Shown here piece by piece: positions 25,801-38,217 of a stretch of DNA of 64,000 nucleotides. The stretch covers positions 11,041,555 to 11,105,554 of the forward strand of contig CM025850.1 of assembly GCA_003952965.2 (NCBI GenBank). The letters run 5' to 3'. The DNA comes from Morella rubra (taxonomy: Eukaryota > Streptophyta > Magnoliopsida > Fagales > Myricaceae). Every line of letters starts with the position of its first letter. Positions within the stretch are counted from its first letter, which is position 1. The position numbers and the translations under genes are program-made. Below the pieces are notes generated by a model. That model saw only the letters and a list, made by a program, of their open reading frames with translations. It had not been told where the DNA came from and did not search any database.

Positions 25801-28800
25801 TTAAAGGGACCAATAACAATTTAAAATACAAATAAAATCATTACCCTTGAAAAAGAAATTACAAGAAATGGTTCGTGGGAAAAGTTAGCCACCCGAGGTA
25901 TTAGCTTATTAGATAATTTTAGGCACTGACATCATCCACCAGCATAGAGAAACTGTGTTGAGATTACACCGTCATTACAGAATTGCTAATAATATTCAGT
26001 TTCAACATAAAACTTCGACACCAAAAAGCCATGACAACTCAAGAATTTCAACTGAATGTTTAATTTGAAAACTCTATAGCAAGTGTCATGGCCATTAAAG
26101 AGCTTACCGAGGCACCCTTAGCCCCAGATGTGGTCATGATAGAAATACAGTTCTTTCCCGAGGGTTTCAATAACCCTTTGGACAACAGCTCTTTGAAGAA
26201 GTCCTTGCTTAATTCCTCATTAAGTTTACTTATCATCTTCCTATCCAAGTCTGTCAAAGCAGATTCTCCATTTCTGCGTATCTTTTTCTCAATTTTCAGC
26301 TGCAATAAATCTGTATCTGCAAAAAGATCAAGACGTCAGATACCCATTATGACAAGCAACTTAAGTACCATGCTACAAGAGAAAAACATCATTGAATACA
26401 AAACTTAGCTCCCAGTAAAGATAACTAGAGACTGGTCATGTGGCCAACCATAGAGGCGCACAAAATGATATAGCAGCCATGTGGTACATTCACAAGTTCC
26501 CTTCACGAAACCCATGTGGCTTCACTTGATCTGCTACATTCACCAATATTCTTATCTTTTAGACGACATGTCTAGGTGAATGGAGTTGACTAAGGAAACA
26601 AATATAAATACATACATATAAGTGTGCATGAAGGTTAACTCGATGTTTTATTGGTTTATATGGGTAGAAATAATTAGACATAGGAGTTAATTTTAGGCAT
26701 ATATGAAAAATGCATGCAATATATGGGGGCTAAATGCTATTTTCCCTGGAGGAGCTTTCCTTGTCTACTAAATCTATATGGGGGTATAAATCAATTTTGA
26801 AGATTTTGGGAGGGCCATCCCCATACCCCACCCCAGAAAAAGGAAAAAAAAAAGGGTCTCAACATGGTTTTTCCACTAACAAAGATGACCCCAAATGTAA
26901 ATTAGCTGCCTGGCTACAGTTTTTCATAAACAATAAAAGAAACTCTAGGAGAACATAGATAAGCAAAAGGACAAGATATCCTTCAAATACACAGAAGACT
27001 ATCGGAACAAAAGTCTCAGAATGACCAAAAAAAATCCCCAAAAAACTTTCTAGCACCAGAACCATCAACAATAGCAGAGGGCCAATGAAGACAAAGATAC
27101 CCAACAAAAGATATAGTTTCTGAAAGGTAAAACCGCTCGTGGAGGAAGAAATTCCAACATGACCACCTTGGAGAAGGAAGAACTACTACTTCCTGCTATG
27201 CCCTACAGAAGAACAACTATTTCCTGCTATGCCCTACACCTCTTTAGTATCATGCCAACTGCCTCCAGTTGTCAAACCCTTCTTTTATCCTAGAGGTGAG
27301 TGTAAACTACAGTGTCGAGCTGCAGTGTGATGCAGGAAGAAAAAAAACTTAAGGTTGAACTGAGAATTCTAGAGAATATGTCAAAAGCCACCTCTACTGG
27401 ACCAAAATATGACAGCTTCAGTTCGATGGACAAGATACTCTAGCATCATCACTGCCAAAACATCACCGAGTATCTCTCAACATGTTTTCTTCTTACAAAT
27501 TATTTCCAGGAAGACAAAAAAGAAAAAAAAGTTCTACTACTGCAAGCACTGAAATGATCCAAAATGAAATCCCAAAAATCAAGGATTCCAAAGGGGGGAA
27601 AAAAGTTTCATCTCATTCCGCCCTTAACTCCATTAATTCAATTGAAATGCATACATGTCTCAATACCCTACTGAGCCCAAGGCAAGGGAGAGCAAACAAG
27701 GAGAGGAAAATGAAGAACATAAGAATTGAAAATACAAGTTATCAATCATCATCTTTGGCATCTGATCAACCAGGTAGTTTGATCTTTAAACATATCTGGT
27801 ATTTAGGATATTGAACAGATATTTATTTAATGTTCCCAGTCATAGACCACCATAATTTAGTTATCCTGCGTTATTGACCAACTTAATTAAAATAGTATCA
27901 CATTAACCGAGGAAACAAGAAGTTTAGGCACAGCTTTTCCCCATGAACACCAGCATACCTATTTTATCGCCACCTTTGTCATTAACAAACATAAGGTGAA
28001 CTTCTTCACCAACTTCCTCACAATCTAGAAGGTATTTTTCCCTCTCATTGTCTTTTTTCTTTGTTAGCAAAAGATCATCTACTCCACATGTGAATCCATG
28101 CACCTGAATTATGAAGATCAAGCAAAGCTAATAGTTACTACTAGTCAAAACAAACTTGGCACAAAGATTCCGAATAAATCCTCAAAAGCAAGATTAAAAT
28201 GTTAGGAAATTTACACTTAACCCCCCCAAATTGACAACCTATTGGTAATGTGGCCACCAAACTACCGGTTATGAATTGCCACCTTGAACTATCACTTTTT
28301 TGCAATGTGCCCCTATTAAAATTTGCACCACGCGGCTTATATTTTACCCATCTTAATGGTCAGATTCTACCTATCCCACTACAAAACATGTGGTAAGGAT
28401 GCCACAAGTCAAAATTTGTAGTTTGATAGCCACATTCCATATTACAAATGAGTGTTAGTTTAAGGGGGTTAACTGCAATTTTACCTAAATTATTGGCAAA
28501 TTGTAGATCAAAGATGGCTGACCTGCAAAAAAGCAGTAAATAACCGACTCAATGCAGAAAGTAGGATGCCTGCAGTGTTTGAGCCATAGAGCTCCTGCAC
28601 CGTATGAACCAAACCATATTCACCAAATTGAGCCTTGTCAATCACACCACGCACCAAGTCATTATTATATATCAACAGTTTATCTTCATCAAGCTCCTTT
28701 CTTTTCGATGCATCTTCATCAAACTTTTTCCCTTTCCTTGGTTTTCTGTTATGCATTTCCTTTTCCCTTGATGCCCCGTTACCAGGCTTTTCTTCCTTGT

Positions 28801-31800
28801 TCAGATCATCATCATCGCTTCTACTCTTAAAAAAATCACGTGGGAGTCTTGCATCTTTTTCAACAGTAAAAGGTGGGTGCCCTTTTGTAATATGATTTAG
28901 CAAGGCACTAATGACCTAAAATCACGAAACAAAAAAAATCATCCTCAGATGAGCAAAATATCATGTTCAGTATGTCATCAACTCTTGTCTGACAACTGGG
29001 AAATGGAAGAGATTTGGGAAGTTCACATTCAAAGGCCAGGAACATCAAACATTTCACGCTTTAAACAAACAGGAACACAAACCTATTTCTAAATTTCAAC
29101 CGGCCTCGACATTAAATCCGAAATACAGAGTTGGTTCGAGACTCCACAAATTCTAACCTGTTTCCCAGTCCAAAGAGGCACTGGTTTCCATACAGCCGGC
29201 AGAAGAGGCTGCATCTCATCTTCAGAGTTGAAAATGCAAACTTTCTGCCCAAATTTTCCAAAAGAGGAAGCAGGCCTAACAGTGGAGATACCAGCGCAAT
29301 AAAGAAGCTGGTTGAACTCATCACCACTGAAAAAGGTATCCTTCTTTGTAAGAAGTACAGCACTTACAACATGATCCTGAAAAGTTTTAGGAAAAACCGA
29401 GTCAAACCACATGTAACCATTTTTTTCAAAAGTAAAACAAACAAGAAGCATCCCGATGCTGGAGACAACACTAATCTAAATGATAACTGATACCTGAATC
29501 AAGGCTCTAATGGGTTCACCACTTGTGGGTTTGACATATTGATTGTTTGCATTTACAATGTTGTAGGCTTCAGCACGTGAAATTTCATCTTGGGGGAAAT
29601 GAACATTCATTTCATCACCATCAAAATCAGCATTGTACGTACTGGAATCAATACCATCAATTCCCACATGCTTAGAAGGTAAATCTGAGTAATCGAACTA
29701 AATGAAAAAATAATGAAAATATGTGCAAATATAAAAAGAACATATGTGCATACAGAAATCTTCCTTAAGTTTGCACAGTACCTGCAGTTTGCATAATGCA
29801 TACGAAGTGTTTTCTCTCCCTTCAGCACACGAACAACATGTGCCATTATACTGGGCTTGTGCAGAGTCGGCTGAAATGGAGAGAAAAATATTGGTCACAC
29901 ATTCCAAACAATTAATTAAAAAAATGAAACCAGTTTAACATTTATAATTCGCCTCTCACAGAAGAATCCATAGAGTACGATCTAGAGTATGAACAATTAT
30001 AATTTTCCTGTGCAGTAATAGCAGTCTGATAGGCTGTTAGCATTTTTGCCCCTGGCAAGCGGCCTTTAGCAATGTTGGCACTAACACAAGTCCCAAGGTT
30101 TTTTCATCAGCATATGAATCGGCATATTGCTGTGATAGGATCATCAAACTGCTCCATTACTCATGTATCTATAGAAGCCTTCATTAATGTTCCCTCACGT
30201 ATTAGGTAGTCTTTGATTGTGTAGATTCTGAATCCAGATATCATCCCCAGTCAAATGAATTGCCTCTTAATGGATAACAAGGGGAAGTTCTTCTTAGTGT
30301 TTGCAGATTCTTCATCTTCCTTCATTCTTTTCTTATCTTTGGGCCTTTGAGAGAGAGAAGGGGGAACGTTTGGGTTGCTCTTCTAGATCTATGGTTCTCA
30401 ACAACTGGAGCAGAAAAAGGATGCTTTGTGTCTCCGAGGATAGTAATTTAACTTCACACTCCCACACTTTCAATATTGCCAGCCATGGAAGCAAGGAAGT
30501 CTCACATGCTATTAAGGACAAGCATAACGGAAAATATATATCTTTTTTTTTCTGATAAATAAGTTAACCTTTATTAATCAAGAAAAAAAGAAAGTTGACA
30601 GTACAAGAAACTATACTGAAACAACTAAAGCATACAAGCTAAAAAACTCAAAAAATCCGGAAAACCCATAAAAGGGCACCCTAAAGCCGAGTTGGCCCAC
30701 AAGAAAAGAGAATTCAACATAGAGCCCCACCAACCTATCCACAGACAACATTCTATCCTCAAAACATCTGATATTCCTTTCCCTCCACAAACTCCACCAA
30801 ATGCAAGCAGGAATCATCTTCCATATGGCCAAAGCGATTGGATCCCTAAACTTCCTCCTCCAACAATACAACATATCAACCACCTTCCTAGGCATAACCC
30901 AATCAAAGTTAAGAATGCTCAACATATGCACCCACAACCCTCTTGCCACCGAGCAATGGAGAAGAATATGATCAACCAATTCTCCTTCGTTCTTACATAA
31001 TGGAAAATATATATCAAGTCCAAACAAATAGTACCTGTCTGTTGACCAGCACAATATCCCCATCTTGCAAGTGGCGACGTACAAATTTTCCTTCGAATTC
31101 AAAATCACAGCTTTTTCCATGTTGTGTGAGAAGACCTCGTGAAGATGGTAATTTCCTCGATATTGAAATGCGGCCTTTCCGGCTTGGCGGTAGTTGCTTA
31201 GTGTCTAGCTTATCACCGTATTGTGTAGCTCCAGGATGGATTTCCGAACCATTGATGATAGCATTCCTCAACTTGACTACATTCCAAGGAGTCACCCTCT
31301 GCAGACATAACAATGCCAAGCAATAAAACAAAACGGTGGAAGTCCAGGATTCACGACGTGGTTAGCATAAAAACATGTTCACTCCAACTAAATAGGGGTC
31401 AGAAATATATGTACTCTACTAATCCAGAGTTTGTTACATACATGCATGGCCAGAATCTATGAATGAGCTGCAATCACAATGCAAATGATTCATACCCATG
31501 CGCAGCTGAACAAATGTGTATCCATGAATTTCTTACAGAAAATAGACTATAGCTCAAGCAGATCACAAAAATAATAGTAATGCAGTAAGAAACAAACATT
31601 ATGCACTCTCAGTACTACATAGAATAGTTAAAATTTGTCCACCCTTACCTCAGGATAGGTTAATCTTAAAGCAAAATACGGAGGAATTCCAATTTCATTA
31701 ACTGCTAAATAGGGATCAGGAGATATGACAGAGCGACAAGCAAAATTAACCCTTTTTCCCATCATCTTCTGGCGGAACATGCCTTCTTTCTTTTCCAGCA

Positions 31801-33906
31801 ACTGACAAATTCCTGAAGCCACATTTCTTTGACCTTGACCTACCATAAAGTGGAGAAAGGAAAACTCATGAGCAGGTTCGGGCAGCGACTACTTTAATAT
31901 CACCATAGCATATTTGTAAACAAGGGCCATGAACGACACAACAAAGGACATACACTAAATCCTCCAATGTACAGAAATGAGTCAAGAGCACAAAGACAGT
32001 GGGAACACTTTTTTTTTTTTTAATTTCAATAGAGGTACACGGATCAGTCCTCCCAAAGGTGAAGGTGAACTCTGAAATATTAGTGCAATTGTCATTTTTC
32101 AACATAAAACATAAGAGAAAGGACAAGCCATTAACTATAACCATTCACTTTAAAAGTGTATACATATCATCTGCTTGTAATTGGAAGTGTTAACACTGCA
32201 TGTGGGTACATATATATCTGAAAGAGACAAAGGAACAGGTAGACAAAGAGAGACTTTTTCATTGATCAAAGTAAAAGCACATAACCACAAGGCATTGCTT
32301 GTCATATAATTTGATAACTAAAACGTTCCAAATCAAAAGAATTTATTCACATTTGAGCACATAACAAATGTCACAAGTCAAAAATCAAAATTTAAAAAGA
32401 AAAAGTCGAAGACAAACCACATAGCATCAACGACACTCACCAGTAGCAGTTTTGCTATCAAATAACACATTTATAGATTGTTGGAGATCCATCCACCGGC
32501 TTAATATCTTTGAGCGTTCTAAGTTGTTAACATGGGCATTTCCTAACGATATATTAGACTGCAGCACCTTATTCAATAAAACAGTTTGAGGATGCTCCAT
32601 TACCTACAATAACATCAGATCTGCAATTCACTAAGGCAACCATAAAATTATAAGAATGACCCAACAGACAAAAATTCCCACCAGAATGTCACAGTGGGTG
32701 CTGACCTACCTCTATGAGGTTCAACAGGTACCCTTCTCAAGAAAGTACCATCCACTTCTACACTCTTTCATTTAGCAGAAAAAATTTGGAAAAACAATAA
32801 ATCACCATTCCAGTTGTAACTTTGCAGGTATTAATAAAGTGAAACAAATCAGTTCCACAAAAGTTCAAGGGACCGCTTTGACCTCAAGTAGAAGCCAAAT
32901 TATCATGTTTTTACAGTCAACAATCTCCAAGTACTATGCATGGAGAGCACAAAAACCAAAATCAAAGCATAACTGAGTGCAGAAGTGGAAAAAATAACTT
33001 GAACATAACCAATCTTGCCTTTGAGTGTGTCATAATAATCTAAGATACCTCAAAATTTGCATAATTACCAGTTTGGGCCAATCAACTTTAGTTGTCAAAC
33101 AAATTCACCAACAGATCCAGAAAATACAAGGAAGAAGAGAGAGTGGAGAGGGCAGGAGGAAACTCCTTTTAACAAGAGAAGATCATGACCCCAAAAGAAT
33201 AAAACTAATAAATAATTTACTAAGAAGTTAAAGGGGCATCCCCCGAGTACACAGGACGGACTAAAAAGAGACCAAAAATTCAAGGTCTACTGGAAAAACG
33301 TAAGAGCAAAATGAACAGAAAAACACTTGCCCAAAAAAAATGAACTGAAGAATGCCGGAAGTCCCCAGCTACTTTTAAAGTGCCCACAAACAAAAACCCT
33401 TGGGGAAGCAAAACTCAGTATCTTCAAACTTCCAAAACTTTTTCTCTCCAACCAGACCAAATGACCAAGATAGACAAATTCACTGAAGTCATAGACTAAA
33501 TTTTCCAACTTGTGATTTTATCACAAAGTGAGTTTTTTTAAAAAAATGCCTAAGCACTTGTACCTTTTCAGAAGATAAATTATTTTTACTTTCTATTACA
33601 TTGTTTTGATTCAAGGATAAATACACTTTGCACCCTCATCTATTATTTTTGTCACATTGCACCCACCAACTATTTGTTTTAGACACTTAGAACCTCCGTT
33701 AAAATTTTCCGTTAATTTGGACAGAAAATGAATTTTTGGCGCATGAAACGACAATTTTGTCCCCATAACTTTTTTTTATAGTGACCATGTTATGAGAGTA
33801 AAATCGTAATATTAGAGGCCAAAAAATTAATTTCCGTAAAAATTGAAGGAAAAATTTAATATAGGGTGCAAAGTATATTTATCTCTTTGATTTAAGTAAG
33901 AAACAA

Positions 33907-33937
<31 letters not shown>

Positions 33938-36932
33938 CCAACAGGAATGCAAAAGGCTAAAAATTTTCTCAAAGTAAACACCAACTGCAAGTATAAACAG
34001 CAGTGCATAAACATTACTCCTAATTATATTTGTGGGAAGCATGAAAAGGCTGCATGTTAAGATTGCTGGATTCACTGATAAAACCAAGAGCAACAGAGAT
34101 CTTTGACCAATCTCAAATTGTAACAAGAACACAGAAAATAGAGTCAAGCAGAAATTTTCGGAGACGGTGAGAGTAATTTGTTCAAGTACAATCACTTACA
34201 GAATCACCTCCCTTGGATGGGGGACGGAATTTGACTGGAGGTACAAGAATAGTTTCTAAAAAGAACATAGAGTGATCAGTTTTTGCTTCACCATTTTTCA
34301 TTTCAATTCCCTGACACTGAATATCACTGATAAATGAGCAGATTTGACCCTCATTTTCCCAGAGAAGCTCCACAATTTCTCTAACCTGTAATAAAAAATA
34401 AAATTAAAATGCATTTCAACATCGGAATCGCTTAGTATAATGCTGGTCTAAATAGCAGAAATGCATGTCATAACAACCATAGACATTGAACAATGGTAAT
34501 TGTGACAGCAACAAAGAAACTGTTGCAAAGTAGCATACTTCTGACGGTAATAGTGGCCCCGAAAAGAAATCCTTTTGCTTGAAGAAATCAACAGGCGCTT
34601 TCCCTCCTTTTCTTTTACGCCTTTTTGCAGCACTATCTTGAGCTCCCGGAGAGGTAGCACTAGTTGTATCTGTTTCGACAGTATCAACGACATCTCCCAA
34701 GGGAGTAATATCACTGGTATTTTCCTCCTCGGGCAAGGGTTTCCCATTGGTTCCACCAGTGGATGACCTCCCCATCTTGTACCCTCGAATAACATTCCCT
34801 CTAGTTGCAGCACCTGCCATACCACTCTACAAAAATATAAACCCAAAAAAGAAAAATTAGTTATCCAGCCTTAAACAGAGCTGTCATGCTGCAGTTTTTA
34901 ACACGTTAATAGTATTCATTTTCTCCTTTTGTCTTCGTCTTCTATTGTTATCTTTCAAGATAAACCTCACACACTTATGTTTCTCTTTCCCCCCTATCCC
35001 ATAAAGAAAAAGAAAAAAGCAATTTCACAAATTTCTTACTCTACATAAAAACAAGATAACTTAAGTTGCATGACCAAGACTGACATTAACTAGCATCACA
35101 TGACGAGTAGATAAGGTTTTCAATTATCAAATCCTACAAGGTATAGTGAGTGAGAACATGCACCAAAGGACAAACATAAGCATCTGGTGCCGCAGAAACA
35201 ACATTGAAAAAAGCGGATATTAAACAAAATCACGCAATATGAATGCCTTCAAAGAGGGGAGGGGGTATTAAAAAAAAGAAGAGTGAAGAGATACCTACCA
35301 TAAACTTTGACTGACAATTTCACACTTCCAATTATGGAAAATATTGCAGCATAAAGAACAAAGAGTCTTAAGAACTACAAAACCTGTTATTGAAGTTCAA
35401 TGCAGAGGATTCAATGGATGGTACTTTCTTGAACCAATCCCCACTCATAAATCATTAAAACACGATCATCATACAGTGCCAACGAAATATAAAGACATGT
35501 CCCTAAAAGCATCTTATGGAATATAACAAATTGAAATAAAGACCCCTATCATCATATAAGACAAGCTAAAACTGCTTCATTTGTTGTTTTCTTTTTTTGC
35601 TGGGGGGAAGAGAGACGAAGAAAGATTCAGCCTAGGATAAATTAAATTGCAAAGATTCAGATAGCCAGCAAATACCTTACGCTTTGAGTAACAAATGTAA
35701 AATTTCTATACAGCACAACTGACAACATTAATCAGTCGTATGAACTCGGTTGAGGAAGACTATACAAAATAAATAACCTCTTTTTCCGCTTTTATTGTGT
35801 CTTTTTTGAGTTTTTTTTTTCTTGTTTTCTGCATCACTGACATCTCCATCAAAAACACAAAAGCCATATCATGCCCCAACAGTGATCCGAATGATGTAAG
35901 ACACTTCAATTTCAAAAGTAACGAGCAAATAATGAACTTACCATATAAAACCATCCAAAGGTAGGTTTACTGATTCTAGGATTTTTGGCCCCGCAATTCT
36001 TACAAACAATAAACCTTGGCTTCAAAAATCTTTTCAGAGCAGATATTGCCTCAGAAAACTGAAGAGAGGTCCATCCTTCCTGCCTTAAATGCGCAGTATC
36101 ATTATATTGGCTCTCTTCACTGTCATTTGGATATGAGGTTTCACCCGGTGCATCAGAATCTAACCGTTTGGCCCCAACAACATCACCTTTCGCTATGTGT
36201 TTCAATTGCAAAACACATGTTTCAACCTTAGATTGGGAAAGAATTCAAAAGACAACAATTAGAGACAATGTTAATACCAACAAAGATTTGAAGGAAATGA
36301 ATTGAAAACAACACACAGAAAGAAAAAATATATATAAAGCAAGGTCAGAGTAGGAACGGAACAGATCATCTCCATAAGCCCATGAAGTACTTATATATTA
36401 CCCACTAAAGGAAAAATACCTGGCTTCTGCTTGCCTTGAAATGGTGACAAAAGAAACAAGTTCTCTGGAGAAGACTGTGAAGAATATTGAATAGCAAAGG
36501 ATTATAGACTGGTGAAACAAGTTCAATATGACCACAATGACCAGGGCAATGAAATGACCGCTGCCCACATTTCTTGCAACTGCAAAAAAAAAAAAAGAAC
36601 CGTATCACCCTCATGTCACAAAATCGTCACGTATACCTATCAAGCATCAAGCACTACCACATAATAATTTCCAATACGATACAATTTTGTCACGTGAGGA
36701 ATAATCAATTAAAATCAGTCCCAGCCGAACAAAAAAGCCAACATCCAAATGACTGCCAGTTTTACCAGCCAAAAAGATAAGAATAAGTTAATGTAGTAAT
36801 CCAGACAGAGGCATGGACAAACTACCTCAAAACTTAGAAATCCGTTCTTGAACTCAACAAGGACGAAAGAGCTTTTATCGGACAAAAAGGAGAAGGGGGA
36901 GAGATAGATAAATAGATAGAGAGATGGACAGG

Positions 36933-36990
<58 letters not shown>

Positions 36991-38217
36991 CAAAAATAAT
37001 ATCTGTTTGGTGATAAAACATAAAATAGCAATAATAATACATGTCGTCAGATTTCCACTCCAATATAACAATGATTTGATTTAAAAGCGTGTTATAGGAA
37101 AGAAAGCCGTGAGCACAGAGTGACCTCCAAATGGGTAGGCTTCAAGAGACTTACAGTGTCCTTTCATCGAGTGGGCCCAATTCTGGATCATACAATCCGC
37201 CAGGCACAGGTCTCTCCATACTATCAAGTAGAATGGGGTTTGTAATCTTCACAACACTATGCTTTCGAACCTCTTCGTCTGAAAAGAAACTGAACCTAAC
37301 TGCTTTGACATGCTCCGTTGTACCCTGCCATAATTCTCACATTTAGAGAATTGTGGTGAACAGTACGTAGGGTGCATCTAGTACCAAGTGCATAGGAGAA
37401 ACCAAACGCACATGAGAGAGAGAGTAAGGGAAACAATATACCCTAACCATGATATCTGATTTTCTGGGACAAAACTGGATTGTGCCTAATACTCCTTGAT
37501 CACAGACAAATGGCTGAGATAGAGATATGAACTCAAACAAGTTTTTTCACAACTATCTAACTTAATCAAGGGCTTCCTTGTATATTTTTTTCCTTTAAAA
37601 AACCAAACAAAATCACAAGCTAAAAGATTTTACTTTTCAAGCTGCCACGTTTTACTAAAATGTGAATGCATGCTATATGGAAAGATTTAAGTCCTGACTA
37701 TCAGTTGAAAAAAAAAAATTACACGACAAATAAATTAACATATCAAATTTTCCGTACAACAAGTAACAACAGAATACCTAGAGACAGTCCGCACTCGTAT
37801 CAGATTACAGATATCAATATTTCAACAAAGTGTTACCGAGTAAAGCCCGACAACTTGCACTAGCAATCTTCAGCATAAGCTCCTCTTAAGTGCTAAGAAG
37901 CTAGAAACAAAAGCACGACGAGATAACGAATCTCTTTCTTCTTTAAAAAGAGGAAACTCGCATTATCTGGAATTTTCAACGAATCAAAAGCACAACCAAA
38001 ACAACTCCACGCTTTCATAATAAGCTCCATTCAACACATCATCCCACAACGTAAAATAACAAATCCAGAAGTTTAGTCTATTCAGTTGTTCCTAATATTT
38101 CACGTCTCTGCGACCAAATAGAAATTAAAAAACACTACGCACATAATCAATCATTCACCGAAACTCTTAAAAGTATAAGAGAGATATAAGGAGAGACACC
38201 TCTGTGATTAGAGCCAT
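16876..38217 (-). CDS. NRPA1: NRPA1, largest subunit of RNA polymerase I
   Basis: Twenty-one coding exons: 38217-38200, 37324-37155, 36579-36420, 36226-35942, 34826-34539, 34385-34200, 32603-32441, 31839-31649, 31298-31035, 29870-29782, 29641-29494, 29376-29158, 28915-28523, 28103-27959, 26316-26108, 24951-24749, 23004-22806, 22717-22455, 21217-21077, 19648-18844, 17471-16876. Expected length is about 1711 residues (Arabidopsis ~1670). Exons 2-3 carry the N-terminal zinc site ([20 protein letters not shown]) and exon 4 a further CKNCGAKNP site. Exon 11 holds the catalytic [10 protein letters not shown], with the Mg-binding aspartates at about 610, 612 and 614. Exons 16-19 carry the funnel and trigger-loop region ([36 protein letters not shown]). 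Exon 20 has the acidic Pol I-specific insertion at about 1355-1435. The subunit transcribes 45S rDNA in the nucleolus. In the last exon the frame appears to lose one base near 17195; read literally the protein ends at about residue 1629, losing ~106 conserved residues. All other junctions keep frame. Confidence 0.95.
21870..21971 (+). mobile_element. Possible LINE 3' tail in an NRPA1 intron
   Basis: The segment ends tttttagcttgtatggttta, then aacttacttattc and a run of ten A. It closely matches the 3' end of the LINE at 30543-30995 read on its own strand (tttttagcttgtatgcttta ... aacttatttatcag, then A-run). It lies in the intron between NRPA1 exons 18 and 19, antisense to the gene. The left boundary and any target duplication are unclear. 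Confidence 0.45.
28203..28487. mobile_element. MITE with inverted ends in an NRPA1 intron
   Basis: The left end reads taggaaatttacacttaacc and the right end, reverse-complemented, reads taggtaaaattgcagttaac; both continue into a C-run. The element is about 285 bp, non-coding, and sits in the intron between exons 13 and 14 of NRPA1. No clear target duplication was seen, so superfamily is uncertain; the ends resemble Mutator-like MITEs. Confidence 0.6.
30523..30542. repeat. Target-site duplication, left copy (LINE)
   Basis: Twenty bases (cataacgg followed by aaaatatatatc) that recur at 30996-31015 with a single C/T difference. They flank the LINE and mark the original insertion site. Confidence 0.9.
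30543..30995 (-). mobile_element. 5'-truncated LINE (L1-type) in NRPA1 intron 9
   Basis: About 453 bp on the minus strand. The T-run at the left edge (30543-30551) is the poly(A) tail, and a 20-bp target duplication flanks the copy. The reading frame on this strand encodes the C-terminal zinc-binding region typical of plant L1-type reverse transcriptase ORFs (zf-RVT): [20 protein letters not shown], then [25 protein letters not shown] and a conserved RCFED. The rest of the reverse transcriptase and ORF1 are missing, as is usual for 5'-truncated target-primed insertions. The insert lies in the same orientation as NRPA1, and its duplication ends only 20 bases from the exon 9 donor (31035). Confidence 0.9.
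30996..31015. repeat. Target-site duplication, right copy (LINE)
   Basis: Second copy of the 20-base duplication (cataatgg followed by aaaatatatatc). It lies between the LINE and the NRPA1 exon 9 donor site. Confidence 0.9.
33120..33560 (-). mobile_element. Possible LINE 3' fragment in an NRPA1 intron
   Basis: On the minus strand the sequence cctgtgtactcgggggatgc, then cccctttaac and an AT-rich end resembles the 3' tails of plant L1-type LINEs, which often carry a tgtgtactt-ggg motif before the poly(A). No coding domain was recognised and no target duplication was found. The call rests on motif memory and is weak. Confidence 0.35.
33615..33885. mobile_element. Mutator-type MITE in NRPA1 intron 6
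   Basis: Inverted ends of about 20 bases: gataaatacactttgcaccc on the left against gataaatatactttgcaccc when the right end is reverse-complemented. The 271-bp body is non-coding. Flanks tttgattcaa (33605-33614) and tttgatttaa (33886-33895) are a 9-10 bp target duplication with one mismatch, which suits the Mutator superfamily. A GA microsatellite follows at about 33907-33932. Confidence 0.8.
36932..36985. repeat. Compound TA/GA microsatellite in an NRPA1 intron
   Basis: A run of about eleven TA units passes directly into about sixteen GA units, in the intron between NRPA1 exons 2 and 3. It creates spurious Ser-Leu and Tyr-Ile open frames on the minus strand. Such compound arrays are usually length-polymorphic. 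Confidence 0.9.

Noticed and set aside
36715-37071. Minus-strand open frame rich in Ser-Leu and Tyr-Ile
   Set aside because: Produced by the TA-GA microsatellite.
11153-38217. LST8 and NRPA1 as a functional gene pair in growth control
   Set aside because: The link between TOR and Pol I is known biology, but convergent adjacency alone gives no evidence of shared regulation.
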